Shown here piece after piece: positions 1 to 10,400 of a stretch of 64,000 nt of DNA; within the stretch, counting starts at the first letter, position 1, and every line of letters begins with the position of its first letter. The stretch lies in contig JAWQEG010000360.1 of NCBI GenBank assembly GCA_033782935.1, positions 372,001 through 436,000 of the forward strand, in the 5' to 3' direction. Both the position numbers and the translations under genes were made by a program. The DNA is from Petrolisthes cinctipes (lineage: Eukaryota; Arthropoda; Malacostraca; Decapoda; Porcellanidae). The notes below the pieces were generated by a model, which saw nothing but the letters and a program-made list of their open reading frames with translations, searched no databases and was not told the origin of the DNA.

Positions 1-177
1 GAATTTTTGGGTGTTTTGAGCCTGAATTTGAGATATAAACGGGTACTGAAGATGCATGCACATATCGACTTTTGTGCACCTAAAAGATCGATTTTCAGTA
101 TGTTTTGAGCATGTATTTTGAAAATACTCTAACACGGAGTAGGCATGTACAGATCGCTTCTGGGACCCCTAAATATC
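1..177. repeat. Reference M2b monomer (177 bp)
   Basis: First full monomer of the window; the window start coincides with the monomer start used here. M2b is recognised by TGTTTTGAGCCTG near its start, GGGTACTGAAGATGCATGC (central, containing the palindrome TGCATGCA), GACTTTTGTGCACC, and GTTTTGAGCATG in its second half. It ends with GATCGCTTCTGGGACCCC and is normally followed by an S monomer. Length 177 = 3 x 59, which is why open frames run through consecutive M2 copies on the minus strand. M2b normally follows M1b. The first and second halves (1-89 and 90-177) resemble each other; see the separate finding. Confidence 0.9.
116..130. other. 15-bp dyad symmetry, example in M2b
   Basis: GTATTTTGAAAATAC has perfect 7-base arms around a single central G. 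It occurs in the second half of M2 and most M1b monomers. In S monomers the equivalent site (example 261-275) is ATATTTTGAAAATAT, also perfect. M1a has GAATTTTGAAAATAC with one mismatched pair. The site recurs about every 150-177 bp throughout the window. Function is unknown; dyads of this kind can extrude or bind a dimeric protein. Confidence 0.8.
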
Positions 178-325
178 GAATTTTCGGGTGTTTTGGGACT
201 GAATTTGAGATATCGACTTTTTGGCACCTAAAAGATCGATTTTTAGCATGTTTTTAGCCTATATTTTGAAAATATTCTAGCACTACGTAGGCATGTACAG
301 ATTGCTTCTGGGACCCCAAAATATT
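178..325. repeat. Reference Sb short monomer (148 bp)
   Basis: S monomers start with GTTTTGGGACTGAATTTGAG and continue directly GATATCGA, lacking the 29 bp found at this point in M1 and M2. Sb has GACTTTTTGGCACC and AAAAGATCG. The second half contains TTTTTAGCCTATATTTTG and the dyad ATATTTTGAAAATAT. It ends with GATTGCTTCTGGGACCCC and is followed by M1. The difference from 177 bp is exactly 29 bp, consistent with a single deletion between the two ATAT copies that flank the missing segment in M2. Confidence 0.9.
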
Positions 326-500
326 GAATTTTCGGGTGTTTTGAGCCTGAATTTGAGATATAAACGGGTACAGAAGATAATGCACATATTGACTTTGGGC
401 ACCAAAAATATCGATTTTCAGCATGTTTTGGGCCTGAATTTTGAAAATACTCTAACACGGAGTAGGCATGTACAGATCGCTTCTGGGACCCCAAAATATC
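326..500. repeat. Reference M1a monomer (175 bp variant)
   Basis: M1a carries TGAGCCTGAATTTG, CATATTGACTTTGGGCACC, then AAAAATATCG and GGGCCTGAATTTTG. It ends GATCGCTTCTGGGACCCC. This copy has GATAATGCAC where most M1 have GATACATGCAC, so it is 175 rather than 176 bp; the one-base-shorter form recurs in many trimers and gives 500- and 492-bp spacings. M1 is one base shorter than M2 because it has GACTTTGGG where M2 has GACTTTTGG. M1a is normally followed by M2a. Confidence 0.88.
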
Positions 501-677
501 GAATTTTTGGGTGTTCAGGGCCAGAATTTGAGATATAAACGGGTACAGAAGATGCATGCACATATCGACTTTTGGGCACCCAAAAGATCGATTTTCAGTA
601 TGTTTTTGGCCTGTATTTTGAAAATACTCTAACACCGAGTAGGCATGTACAGATACCTTCTGGGACCTCTAAATATC
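501..677. repeat. Reference M2a monomer (177 bp)
   Basis: M2a differs from M2b by GTTTAGGGCCAGAATTTG at the start (this copy has GTTCAGGGCCAG), GGTACAGAAGATGCATGC, CTTTTGGGCACC and GTTTTTGGCCTGTATTTTG. It ends with GATACCTTCTGGGACCTC and is normally followed by an Sa monomer. It contains the 15-bp dyad GTATTTTGAAAATAC and the palindrome TGCATGCA. M2a follows M1a in most trimers, so the two subtypes behave as a linked block. Confidence 0.88.
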
Positions 678-825
678 GAATTTTCGGGTGTTTTGGGACT
701 GAATTTGAGATATCGATTTTTTGGCACCTAAAATGTCGATTTTTAGCATGTTTTTAGCCTATATTTTGAAAATATTCTATCACTGTGTAGGCATGTACAG
801 ATTGCTTCTGGGACCCCAAAATATT
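678..825. repeat. Reference Sa short monomer (148 bp)
   Basis: Sa shares the 29-bp deletion with Sb but reads GATTTTTTGGCACC and AAAATGTCG where Sb has GACTTTTTGGCACC and AAAAGATCG. It usually follows a monomer ending GATACCTTCTGGGACCTC. A further Sa variant with AATTTTCTTGTG at its start and TTTTTCGCC in its second half appears at 1179-1326 and recurs in copies of that segment. Confidence 0.87.
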
Positions 826-1178
826 GAATTTTCGGGTGTTTTGAGCCTGAATTTGAGATATAAACGGGTACAGAAGATACATGCACATATTGACTTTGGG
901 CACCAAAAATATCGATTTTCAGCATGTTTTGGGCCTGAATTTTGAAAATACTCTAACACGGAGTAGGCATGTACAGATCGCTTCTGGGACCCCAAAATAT
1001 CGAATTTTCGGGTGTTTAGGGCCAGAATTTGAGATATAAACGGGTACAGAAGATGCATGCACATATCGACTTTTGGGCAACTAAAAGATCGATTTTCAGT
1101 ATGTTTTTGGCCTGTATTTTGAAAATACTCTAACACGGAGTAGGCATGTACAGATACCTTCTGGGACCTCTAAATATC
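678..1178. repeat. Reference 501-bp trimer S-M1a-M2a
   Basis: This is one complete higher-order trimer of the 'a' type: Sa 678-825, M1a 826-1001, M2a 1002-1178. The 501-bp period (148 + 176 + 177) is the dominant spacing of S anchors across the window, for example 743, 1244, 1745 and 2246. The corresponding 'b' trimer (S-M1b-M2b) lies at 1179-1679. Trimers with a deletion-bearing S are 491 bp. Confidence 0.92.
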
Positions 1179-1326
1179 GAATTTTCTTGTGTTTTGGGAC
1201 TGAATTTGAGATATCGATTTTTTGGCACCTAAAATGTCGATTTTTAGCATGTTTTTCGCCTATATTTTGAAAATATTCTAGCACTGTGTAGGCATGTACA
1301 GATTGCTTCTGGGACCCCAAAATATT

Positions 1327-1502
1327 GAATTTTCGGGTGTTTTGAGCCTGAATTTGAGATATAAACGGGTACAGAAGATACATGCACATATTGACTTTGG
1401 GCATCTAAAATATCGATTTTCAGCATGTTTTGGGCCTGTATTTTGAAAATACGCTAACACTGAGTAGGCATGTACAGATTGCTTCTGGGACCCCAAAATA
1501 TC
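1327..1502. repeat. Reference M1b monomer (176 bp)
   Basis: M1b differs from M1a by GGGCATCTAAAATATCG instead of GGGCACCAAAAATATCG, and by GGGCCTGTATTTTGAAAA instead of GGGCCTGAATTTTGAAAA. The latter restores the perfect dyad GTATTTTGAAAATAC unless mutated. It ends GATTGCTTCTGGGACCCC after ACACTGAGTAGG. This copy has ATACGCTAACAC, a variant shared by several M1b copies. It is normally followed by M2b. Confidence 0.87.
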
Positions 1503-2180
1503 GAATTTTCGGGTGTTTTGAGCCTGAATTTGAGATATAAACGGGTACTGAAGATGCATGCACATATCGACTTTTGTGCACCTAAAAGATCGATTTTCAG
1601 TATGCTTTGAGCATGTATTTTGAAAAAACTCTAACACGGAGTAGGCATGTACAGATCGCTTCTGGGACCCCTAAATATCGAATTTTCGGGTGTTTTGGGA
1701 CTGAATTTGAGATATCGATTTTTTGGCACCTAAAATGTCGATTTTTAGCATGTTTTTAGCTTATATTTTGAAAATATTCTAGCACTGTGTAGGCATGTAC
1801 AGATTGCTTCTGGGACCCCAAAATATTGAATTTTCGGGTGTTTTGAGCCTGAATTTGAGATATAAACGGGTACAGAAGATACATGCACATATTGACTTTG
1901 GGCATCTAAAATATCGATTTTCAGCATGTTTTGGGCCTGTATTTTGAAAATACTCTAACACTGAGTAGGCATGTACAGATTGCTTCTGGGACCCCAAAAT
2001 ATTGAATTTTCGGGTGTTTTGAGCCTGAATTTGAGATATAAACGGGTACTGAAGATGCATGCACATATCGACTTTTGTGCACCTAAAAGATCGATTTTCA
2101 GTATGTTTTGAGCATGTATTTTGAAAATACTCTAACACGGAGTAGGCATGTACAGATCGCTTCTGGGACCCCTAAATATC

Positions 2181-2320
2181 GAATTTTCGGGTGTTTTGGG
2201 ACTGAATTTGAGATATCGACTTTTTGGCACCTATAAGATCGATTTTTAGCATGTTTTTAGCCTATATTTTGAAAATATTCTAGCACTGAGTACAGACTGC
2301 TTCTGGGACCTCAAAATATT
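2181..2320. repeat. S monomer with 8-bp deletion (140 bp)
   Basis: This S copy reads GCACTGAGTACAGACTGC: eight bases between two GTA copies are missing compared with GCACTGAGTAGGCATGTACA. The same form recurs after S anchors at 9728, 15551, 17035, 18843, 20838, 21821, 23629, 25613, 26783, 28266 and 49631. It is distinct from the 10-bp deletion and shortens trimers to about 492 or 493 bp. Many of these copies also carry GGGACCTCAAAATATTG. Confidence 0.82.
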
Positions 2321-2672
2321 GAATTTTCGGGTGTTTTGAGCCTGAATTTGAGATATAAACGGGTACAGAAGATAATGCACATATTGACTTTGGGCACCAA
2401 AAATATCGATTTTCAGCATGTTTTGGGCCTGAATTTTGAAAATACTCTAACACGGAGTAGGCATGTACAGATCGCTTCTGGGACCCCAAAATATCGAATT
2501 TTCGGGTGTTTAGGGCCAGAATTTGAGATATAAACGGGTACTGAAGATGCATGCACATATCGACTTTTGTGCACCTAAAAGATCGATTTTCAGTATGTTT
2601 TTGGCATGTATTTTGAAAATACTCTAACACGGAGTAGGCATGTACAGATCGCTTCTGGGACCCCTAAATATC

Positions 2673-2810
2673 GAATTTTCGGGTGTTTTGGGACTGAATT
2701 TGAGATATCGACTTTTTGGCACCTAAAAGATCGATTTTTAGCATGTTTTTAGCCTATATTTTGAAAATATTCTAGCACTGTACAGATTGCTTCTGGGACC
2801 CCAAAATATT
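2673..2810. repeat. S monomer with 10-bp deletion (138 bp)
   Basis: Here GCACTGTACAGATTGC replaces the longer GCACTGTGTAGGCATGTACA form: ten bases are missing, with GT at both edges of the lost segment. The variant gives 491-bp trimers. S anchors followed by this form include 2738, 5222, 6214, 6881, 10220, 12213, 13557, 16043, 17527, 24121, 30233, 31391 and many more, so this is one old mutation spread by amplification. Confidence 0.85.
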
Positions 2811-5800
2811 GAATTTTCGGGTGTTTTGAGCCTGAATTTGAGATATAAACGGGTACAGAAGATACATGCACATATTGACTTTGGGCACCAAAAATATCGA
2901 TTTTCAGCATGTTTTGGGCCTGAATTTTGAAAATACTCTAACACGGAGTAGGCATGTACAGATCGCTTCTGGGACCCCAAAATATCGAATTTTTGGGTGT
3001 TTAGGGTCAGAATTTGAGATATAAACGGGTACAGAAGATGCATGCACATATCGACTTTTGGGCACCCAAAAGATCGATTTTCAGTATGTTTTTGGCCTGT
3101 ATTTTGAAAATACTCTAACACCGAGTAGGCATGTACAGATACCTTCTGGGACCTCTAAATATCGAATTTTCGGGTGTTTTGGGACTGAATTTGAGATATC
3201 GATTTTTTGGCACCTAAAATGTCGATTTTTAGCATGTTTTTAGCCTATATTTTGAAAATATTCTATCACTGTGTAGGCATGTACAGATTGCTTCTGGGAC
3301 CCCAAAATATTGAATTTTCGGGTGTTTTGAGCCTGAATTTGAGATATAAACGGGTACAGAAGATACATGCACATATTGACTTTGGGCACCAAAAATATCG
3401 ATTTTCAGCATGTTTTGGGCCTGAATTTTGAAAATACTCTAACACGGAGTAGGCATGTAGAGATCGCTTCTGGGACCCCAAAAAATCGAATTTTCGGGTG
3501 TTTAGGGCCAGAATTTGAGATATAAACGGGTACAGAAGATGCATGCACATATCGACTTTTGTGCACCTAAAAGATCGATTTTCAGTATGTTTTTGGCCTG
3601 TATTTTGAAAATACTCTAACACGGAGTAGGCATGTACAGATACCTTCTGGGACCTCTAAATATCGAATTTTCTTGTGTTTTGGGACTGAATTTGAGATAT
3701 CGATTTTTTGGCACCTAAAATGTCGATTTTTAGCATGTTTTTCGCCTATATTTTGAAAATATTCTAGCACTGTGTAGGCATGTACAGATTGCTTCTGGGA
3801 CCCCAAAATATTGTATTTTCGGGTGTTTTTAGCCTGAATTTGAGATATAAACGGGTACAGAAGATACATGCACATATTGACTTTGGGCATCTAAAATATC
3901 GATTTTCAGCATGTTTTGGGCCTGTATTTTGAAAATACGCTAACACTGAGTAGGCATGTACAGATTGCTTCTGGGACCCCAAAATATCGAATTTTCGGGT
4001 GTTTTGAGCCTGAATTTGAGATATAAACGGGTACTGAAGATGCATGCACATATCGACTTTTGTGCACCTAAAAGATCGATTTTCAGTATGTTTTGAGCAT
4101 GTATTTTGAAAAAACTCTAACACGGAGTAGGCATGTACAGATCGCTTCTGGGACCCCTAAATATCGAATTTTCGGGTGTTTTGGGACTGAATTTGAGATA
4201 TCGATTTTTTGGCACCTAAAATGTCGATTTTTAGCATGTTTTTAGCTTATATTTTGAAAATATTCTAGCACTGTGTAGGCATGTACAGATTGCTTCTGGG
4301 ACCCCAAAATATTGAATTTTCGGGTGTTTTGAGCCTGAATTTGAGATATAAACGGATACAGAAGATAATGCACATATTGACTTTGGGCACCAAAAATATC
4401 GATTTTCAGCATGTTTTGGGCCTGAATTTTGAAAATACTCTAACACGGAGTAGGCATGTACAGATCGCTTCTGGGACCCCAAAATATCGAATTTTCGGGT
4501 GTTTAGGGCCAGAATTTGAGATATAAACGGGTACAGAAGATGCATGCACATATCGACTTTTGGGCACCTAAAAGATCGATTTTCAGTATGTTTTTGGCCT
4601 GTATTTTGAAAATACTCTAACACGGAGTAGGCATGTACAGATACCTTCTGGGACCTCTAAATATCGAATTTTCGGGTGTTTTGGGACTGAATTTGAGATA
4701 TCGATTTTTTGGCACCTAAAATGTCGATTTTTAGCAAGTTTTTAGCCTATATTTTGAAAATTTTCTAGCACTGTGTAGGCATGTACAGATTGCTTCTGGG
4801 ACCCCAAAATATTGAATTTTCGGGTGTTTTGAGCATGAATTTGAGATATAAACGGGTACAGAAGATACATGCACATATTGACTTTGGGCATCTAAAATAT
4901 CGATTTTCAGCATGTTTTGGGCCTGTATTTTGAAAATACTCTAACACTGTACAGATTACTTCTGGGACCCCAAAATATTGAATTTTCGGGTGTTTTGAGC
5001 CTGAATTTGAGATATAAACGGGTACTGAAGATGCATGCACATATCGACTTTTGTGCACCTAAAAGATCGATTTTCAGTATGTTTTGATCATGTATTTTGA
5101 AAATACTCTAACACGGAGTAGGCATGTACAGATCGCTTCTGGGACCCCTACATATCGAATTTTCGGGTGTTTTGGGACTGAATTTGAGATATCGACTTTT
5201 TGGCACCTAAAAGATCGATTTTTAGCATGTTTTTAGCCTATATTTTGAAAATATTCTAGCACTGTACAGATTGCTTCTGGGACCCCAAAATATTGAATTT
5301 TCGGGTGTTTTGAGCCTGAATTTGAGATATAAACGGGTACAGAAGATACATGCACATATTGACTTTGGGCACCAAAAATATCGATTTTCAGCATGTTTTG
5401 GGCCTGAATTTTGAAAATACTCTAACACGGAGTAGGCATGTACAGATCGCTTCTGGGACCCCAAAATATCGAATTTTCGGGTGTTTAGGGCCAGAATTTG
5501 AGATATAAACGGGTACAGAAGATGCATGCACATATCGACTTTTGGGCACCTAAAAGATCGATTTTCAGTATGTTTTTGGCCTGTATTTTGAAAATACTCT
5601 AACACGGAGTAGGCATGTACAGATACCTTCTGGGACCTCTAAATATCGAATTTTCGGGTGTTTTGGGACTGAATTTGAGATATCGATTTTTTGGCACCTA
5701 AAATGTCGATTTTTAGCATGTTTTTAGCCTATATTTTGAAAATATTCTAGCACTGTGTAGGCATGTACAGATTGCTTCTGGGACCCCAAAATATTGAATT

Positions 5801-6286
5801 TTCGGGTGTTTTGAGCCTGAATTTGAGATATAAACGGGTACAGAAGATACATGCACATATTGACTTTGGGCATCTAAAATATCGATTTTCAGCATGTTTT
5901 GGGCCTGTATTTTGAAAATACTCTAACACTGAGTAGGCATGTACAGATTGCTTCTGGGACCCCAAAATATTGAATTTTCGGGTGTTTTGAGCCTGAATTT
6001 GAGATATAAACGGGTACTGAAGATGCATGCACATATCGACTTTTGTGCACCTAAAAGATCGATTTTCAGTATGTTTTTGGCCTGTATTTTAAAAATACTC
6101 TAACACGGAGTAGGCATGTACAGATCGCTTCTGGGACCCCTAAATATAGAATTTTCGGGTGTTTTGGGACTGAATTTGAGATATCGACTTTTTGGCACCT
6201 AAAAGATCGATTTTTAGCATGTTTTTAGCCTATATTTTGAAAATATTCTAGCACTGTACAGATTGCTTCTGGGACCCCAAAATATT

Positions 6287-6462
6287 GAATTTTCGGGTGT
6301 TTTGAGCCTGAATTTGAGATATAAACGGGTACAGAAGATACATGCACATATTGACTTTGGGCATCTAAAATATCGATTTTTAGCATGTTTTTAGCCTATA
6401 TTTTGAAAATATTCTAGCACTGTGTAGGCATGTACAGATTGCTTCTGGGACCCCAAAATATT
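6287..6462. repeat. M1b/S chimeric monomer (176 bp), first copy
   Basis: The monomer starts as M1b (GAGCCTGAATTTGAG, GACTTTGGGCATCTAAAATA) and changes to S type at TCGATTTTTAGCATG, with TTTTTAGCCTATATTTTG after it. S anchors therefore sit only 166 bp apart (6214, 6380). The same chimera recurs at 30306-30481, 33457-33632, 34624-34799, 37775-37950 and 40926-41101, and is the defining feature of the 3151-bp repeat. The later copies have GATGCATGC where this one has GATACATGC. Confidence 0.85.
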
Positions 6463-7482
6463 GAATTTTCGGGTGTTTTGAGCCTGAATTTGAGATATAA
6501 ACGGGTACAGAAGATACATGCACATATTGACTTTGGGCATCTAAAATATCGATTTTCAGCATGTTTTGGGCCTTTATTTTGAAAATACTCTAACACTGAG
6601 TAGGCATGTACAGATTGCTTCTGGGACCCCAAAATATTGAATTTTCGGGTGTTTTAAACCTGAATTTGAGATATAAACGGGTACTGAAGATGCATGCACA
6701 TATCGACTTTTGTGCACCTAAAAGATCGATTTTCAGTATGTTTTTGGCCTGTATTTTGAAAATATTCTAACACGGAGTAGGCATGTACAGATCGCTTCTG
6801 GGACCCCTAAATATCGAATTTTCGGGTGTTTTGGGACTGAATTTGAGATATCGACTTTTTGGCACCTAAAAGATCGATTTTTAGCATGTTTTTAAACTAT
6901 ATTTTGAAAATATTCTAGCACTGTACAGATTGCTTCTGGGACCCCAAAATATTGAATTTTCGGGTGTTTTGAGCCTGAATTTGAGATATAAACGGGTACA
7001 GAAGATACATGCACATATTGACTTTGGGCACCAAAAATATCGATTTTCAGCATGTTTTGGGCCTGAATTTTGAAAATACTCTAACACGGAGTAGGCATGT
7101 ACAGATCGCTTCTGGGACCCCATAATATCGAATTTTCGGGGGTTTAAGGACAGAAATTGAGTTATAAAAGGGTACAGAAGATGCATGCACATATCGACTT
7201 TTGGGCACCTAAAGGATCGATTTTCAGTATGTTTTTGGCCTGTATTTTGAAAATACTCTAACACGGAGTAGGCATGTACAGATCGCTTCTGGGACCCCTA
7301 AATATCGAATTTTCGGGTGTTTTGAGCCTGAATTTGAGATATAAACGGGTTCAGAAGATACATGCACATATTGACTTTGGGCATCTAAAATATCGATTTT
7401 CAGCATGTTTTGGGCCTGTATTTTGAAAATACTCTAACACTGAGTAGGCATGTACAGATTGCTTCTGGGACCCCAAAATATT

Positions 7483-10400
7483 GAATTTTTGGGTGTTTTG
7501 AGCCTGAATTTGAGATATAAACGGGTACTGAAGATGCATGCACATATCGACTTTTGTGCACCTAAAAGATCGATTTTCAGTATGTTTTGAGCATGTATTT
7601 TGAAAATACTCTAACACGGAGTAGGCATGTACAGATCGCTTCTGGGACCCCTAAATATCGAATTTTCGGGTGTTTTGGGACTGAATTTGAGATATCGACT
7701 TTTTGGCACCTAAAAGATCGATTTTTAGCATGTTTTTAGCCTATATTTTGAAAATATTCTAGCACTACGTAGGCATGTACAGATTGCTTCTGGGACCCCA
7801 AAATATTGAATTTTCGGGTGTTTTGAGCCTGAATTTGAGATATAAACGGGTACAGAAGATAATGCACATATTGACTTTGGGCACCAAAAATATCGATTTT
7901 CAGCATGTTTTGGGCCTGAATTTTGAAAATACTCTAACACGGAGTAGGCATGTACAGATCGCTTCTGGGACCCCAAAATATCGAATTTTTGGGTGTTCAG
8001 GGCCAGAATTTGAGATATAAACGGGTACAGAAGATGCATGCACATATCGACTTTTGGGCACCCAAAAGATCGATTTTCAGTATGTTTTTGGCCTGTATTT
8101 TGAAAATACTCTAACACCGAGTAGGCATGTACAGATACCTTCTGGGACCTCTAAATATCGAATTTTCGGGTGTTTTGGGACTGAATTTGAGATATCGATT
8201 TTTTGGCACCTAAAATGTCGATTTTTAGCATGTTTTTAGCCTATATTTTGAAAATATTCTATCACTGTGTAGGCATGTACAGATTGCTTCTGGGACCCCA
8301 AAATATTGAATTTTCGGGTGTTTTGAGCCTGAATTTGAGATATAAACGGGTACAGAAGATACATGCACATATTGACTTTGGGCACCAAAAATATCGATTT
8401 TCAGCATGTTTTGGGCCTGAATTTTGAAAATACTCTAACACGGAGTAGGCATGTACAGATCGCTTCTGGGACCCCAAAATATCGAATTTTCGGGTGTTTA
8501 GGGCCAGAATTTGAGATATAAACGGGTACAGAAGATGCATGCACATATCGACTTTTGGGCAACTAAAAGATCGATTTTCAGTATGTTTTTGGCCTGTATT
8601 TTGAAAATACTCTAACACGGAGTAGGCATGTACAGATACCTTCTGGGACCTCTAAATATCGAATTTTCTTGTGTTTTGGGACTGAATTTGAGATATCGAT
8701 TTTTTGGCACCTAAAATGTCGATTTTTAGCATGTTTTTCGCCTATATTTTGAAAATATTCTAGCACTGTGTAGGCATGTACAGATTGCTTCTGGGACCCC
8801 AAAATATTGAATTTTCGGGTGTTTTGAGCCTGAATTTGAGATATAAACGGGTACAGAAGATACATGCACATATTGACTTTGGGCATCTAAAATATCGATT
8901 TTCAGCATGTTTTGGGCCTGTATTTTGAAAATACGCTAACACTGAGTAGGCATGTACAGATAGCTTCTGGGACCCCAAAATATCGAATTTTCGGGTGTTT
9001 TGAGCCTGAATTTGAGATATAAACGGGTACTGAAGATGCATGCACATATCGACTTTTGTGCACCTAAAAGATCGATTTTCAGTATGCTTTGAGCATGTAT
9101 TTTGAAAAAACTCTAACACGGAGTAGGCATGTACAGATCGCTTCTGGGACCCCTAAATATCGAATTTTCGGGTGTTTTGGGACTGAATTTGAGATATCGA
9201 TTTTTTGGCACCTAAAATGTCGATTTTTAGCATGTTTTTAGCTTATATTTTGAAAATATTCTAGCACTGTGTAGGCATGTACAGATTGCTTCTGGGACCC
9301 CAAAATATTGAATTTTCGGGTGTTTTGAGCCTGAATTTGAGATATAAACGGGTACAGAAGATACATGCACATATTGACTTTGGGCATCTAAAATATCGAT
9401 TTTCAGCATGTTTTGGGCCTGTATTTTGAAAATACTCTAACACTGAGTAGGCATGTACAGATTGCTTCTGGGACCCCAAAATATTGAATTTTCGGGTGTT
9501 TTGAGCCTGAATTTGAGATATAAACGGGTACTGAAGATGCATGCACATATCGACTTTTGTGCACCTAAAAGATCGATTTTCAGTATGTTTTGAGCATGTA
9601 TTTTGAAAATACTCTAACACGGAGTAGGCATGTACAGATCGCTTCTGGGACCCCTAAATATCGAATTTTCGGGTGTTTTGGGACTGAATTTGAGATATCG
9701 ACTTTTTGGCACCTATAAGATCGATTTTTAGCATGTTTTTAGCCTATATTTTGAAAATATTCTAGCACTGAGTACAGACTGCTTCTGGGACCTCAAAATA
9801 TTGAATTTTCGGGTGTTTTGAGCCTGAATTTGAGATATAAACGGGTACAGAAGATAATGCACATATTGACTTTGGGCACCAAAAATATCGATTTTCAGCA
9901 TGTTTTGGGCCTGAATTTTGAAAATACTCTAACACGGAGTAGGCATGTACAGATCGCTTCTGGGACCCCAAAATATCGAATTTTCGGGTGTTTAGGGCCA
10001 GAATTTGAGATATAAACGGGTACTGAAGATGCATGCACATATCGACTTTTGTGCACCTAAAAGATCGATTTTCAGTATGTTTTTGGCATGTATTTTGAAA
10101 ATACTCTAACACGGAGTAGGCATGTACAGATCGCTTCTGGGACCCCTAAATATCGAATTTTCGGGTGTTTTGGGACTGAATTTGAGATATCGACTTTTTG
10201 GCACCTAAAAGATCGATTTTTAGCATGTTTTTAGCCTATATTTTGAAAATATTCTAGCACTGTACAGATTGCTTCTGGGACCCCAAAATATTGAATTTTC
10301 GGGTGTTTTGAGCCTGAATTTGAGATATAAACGGGTACAGAAGATACATGCACATATTGACTTTGGGCACCAAAAATATCGATTTTCAGCATGTTTTGGG

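Larger units (their letters stand above)
1..7482. repeat. 7482-bp unit, copy 1
   Basis: S anchors at 243, 743, 1244, 1745, 2246, 2738, 3229, 3730, 4231, 4731, 5222, 5713, 6214, 6380 and 6881 define about 45 monomers before the sequence restarts at 7483. The first 4534 bp are repeated at 7483-12016. The remaining part (4535-7482) is not repeated there. It contains an M1b/S chimera (6287-6462), an M1-level 10-bp deletion near 4945, and an S-less M2-to-M1 junction at 7307. The true unit may start upstream of the window. Confidence 0.85.

Noticed and set aside
29..47. CENP-B box.
   Set aside because: Only the right-hand A..CGGG part fits; the TTCG part is missing and the second essential half-site cannot be placed at the proper distance.
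243..635. The many 60-132-codon minus-strand and 61-92-codon plus-strand frames, recurring with 491- or 501-bp spacing across the window.
   Set aside because: They recur with every trimer in overlapping frames on both strands and end or extend according to single satellite mutations. A tandem protein family would use one frame and show synonymous-biased changes.
1..7482. CRISPR-like direct repeats with spacers.
   Set aside because: The intervals between conserved motifs are themselves repeated, and the period (148-177 bp) is far too long.
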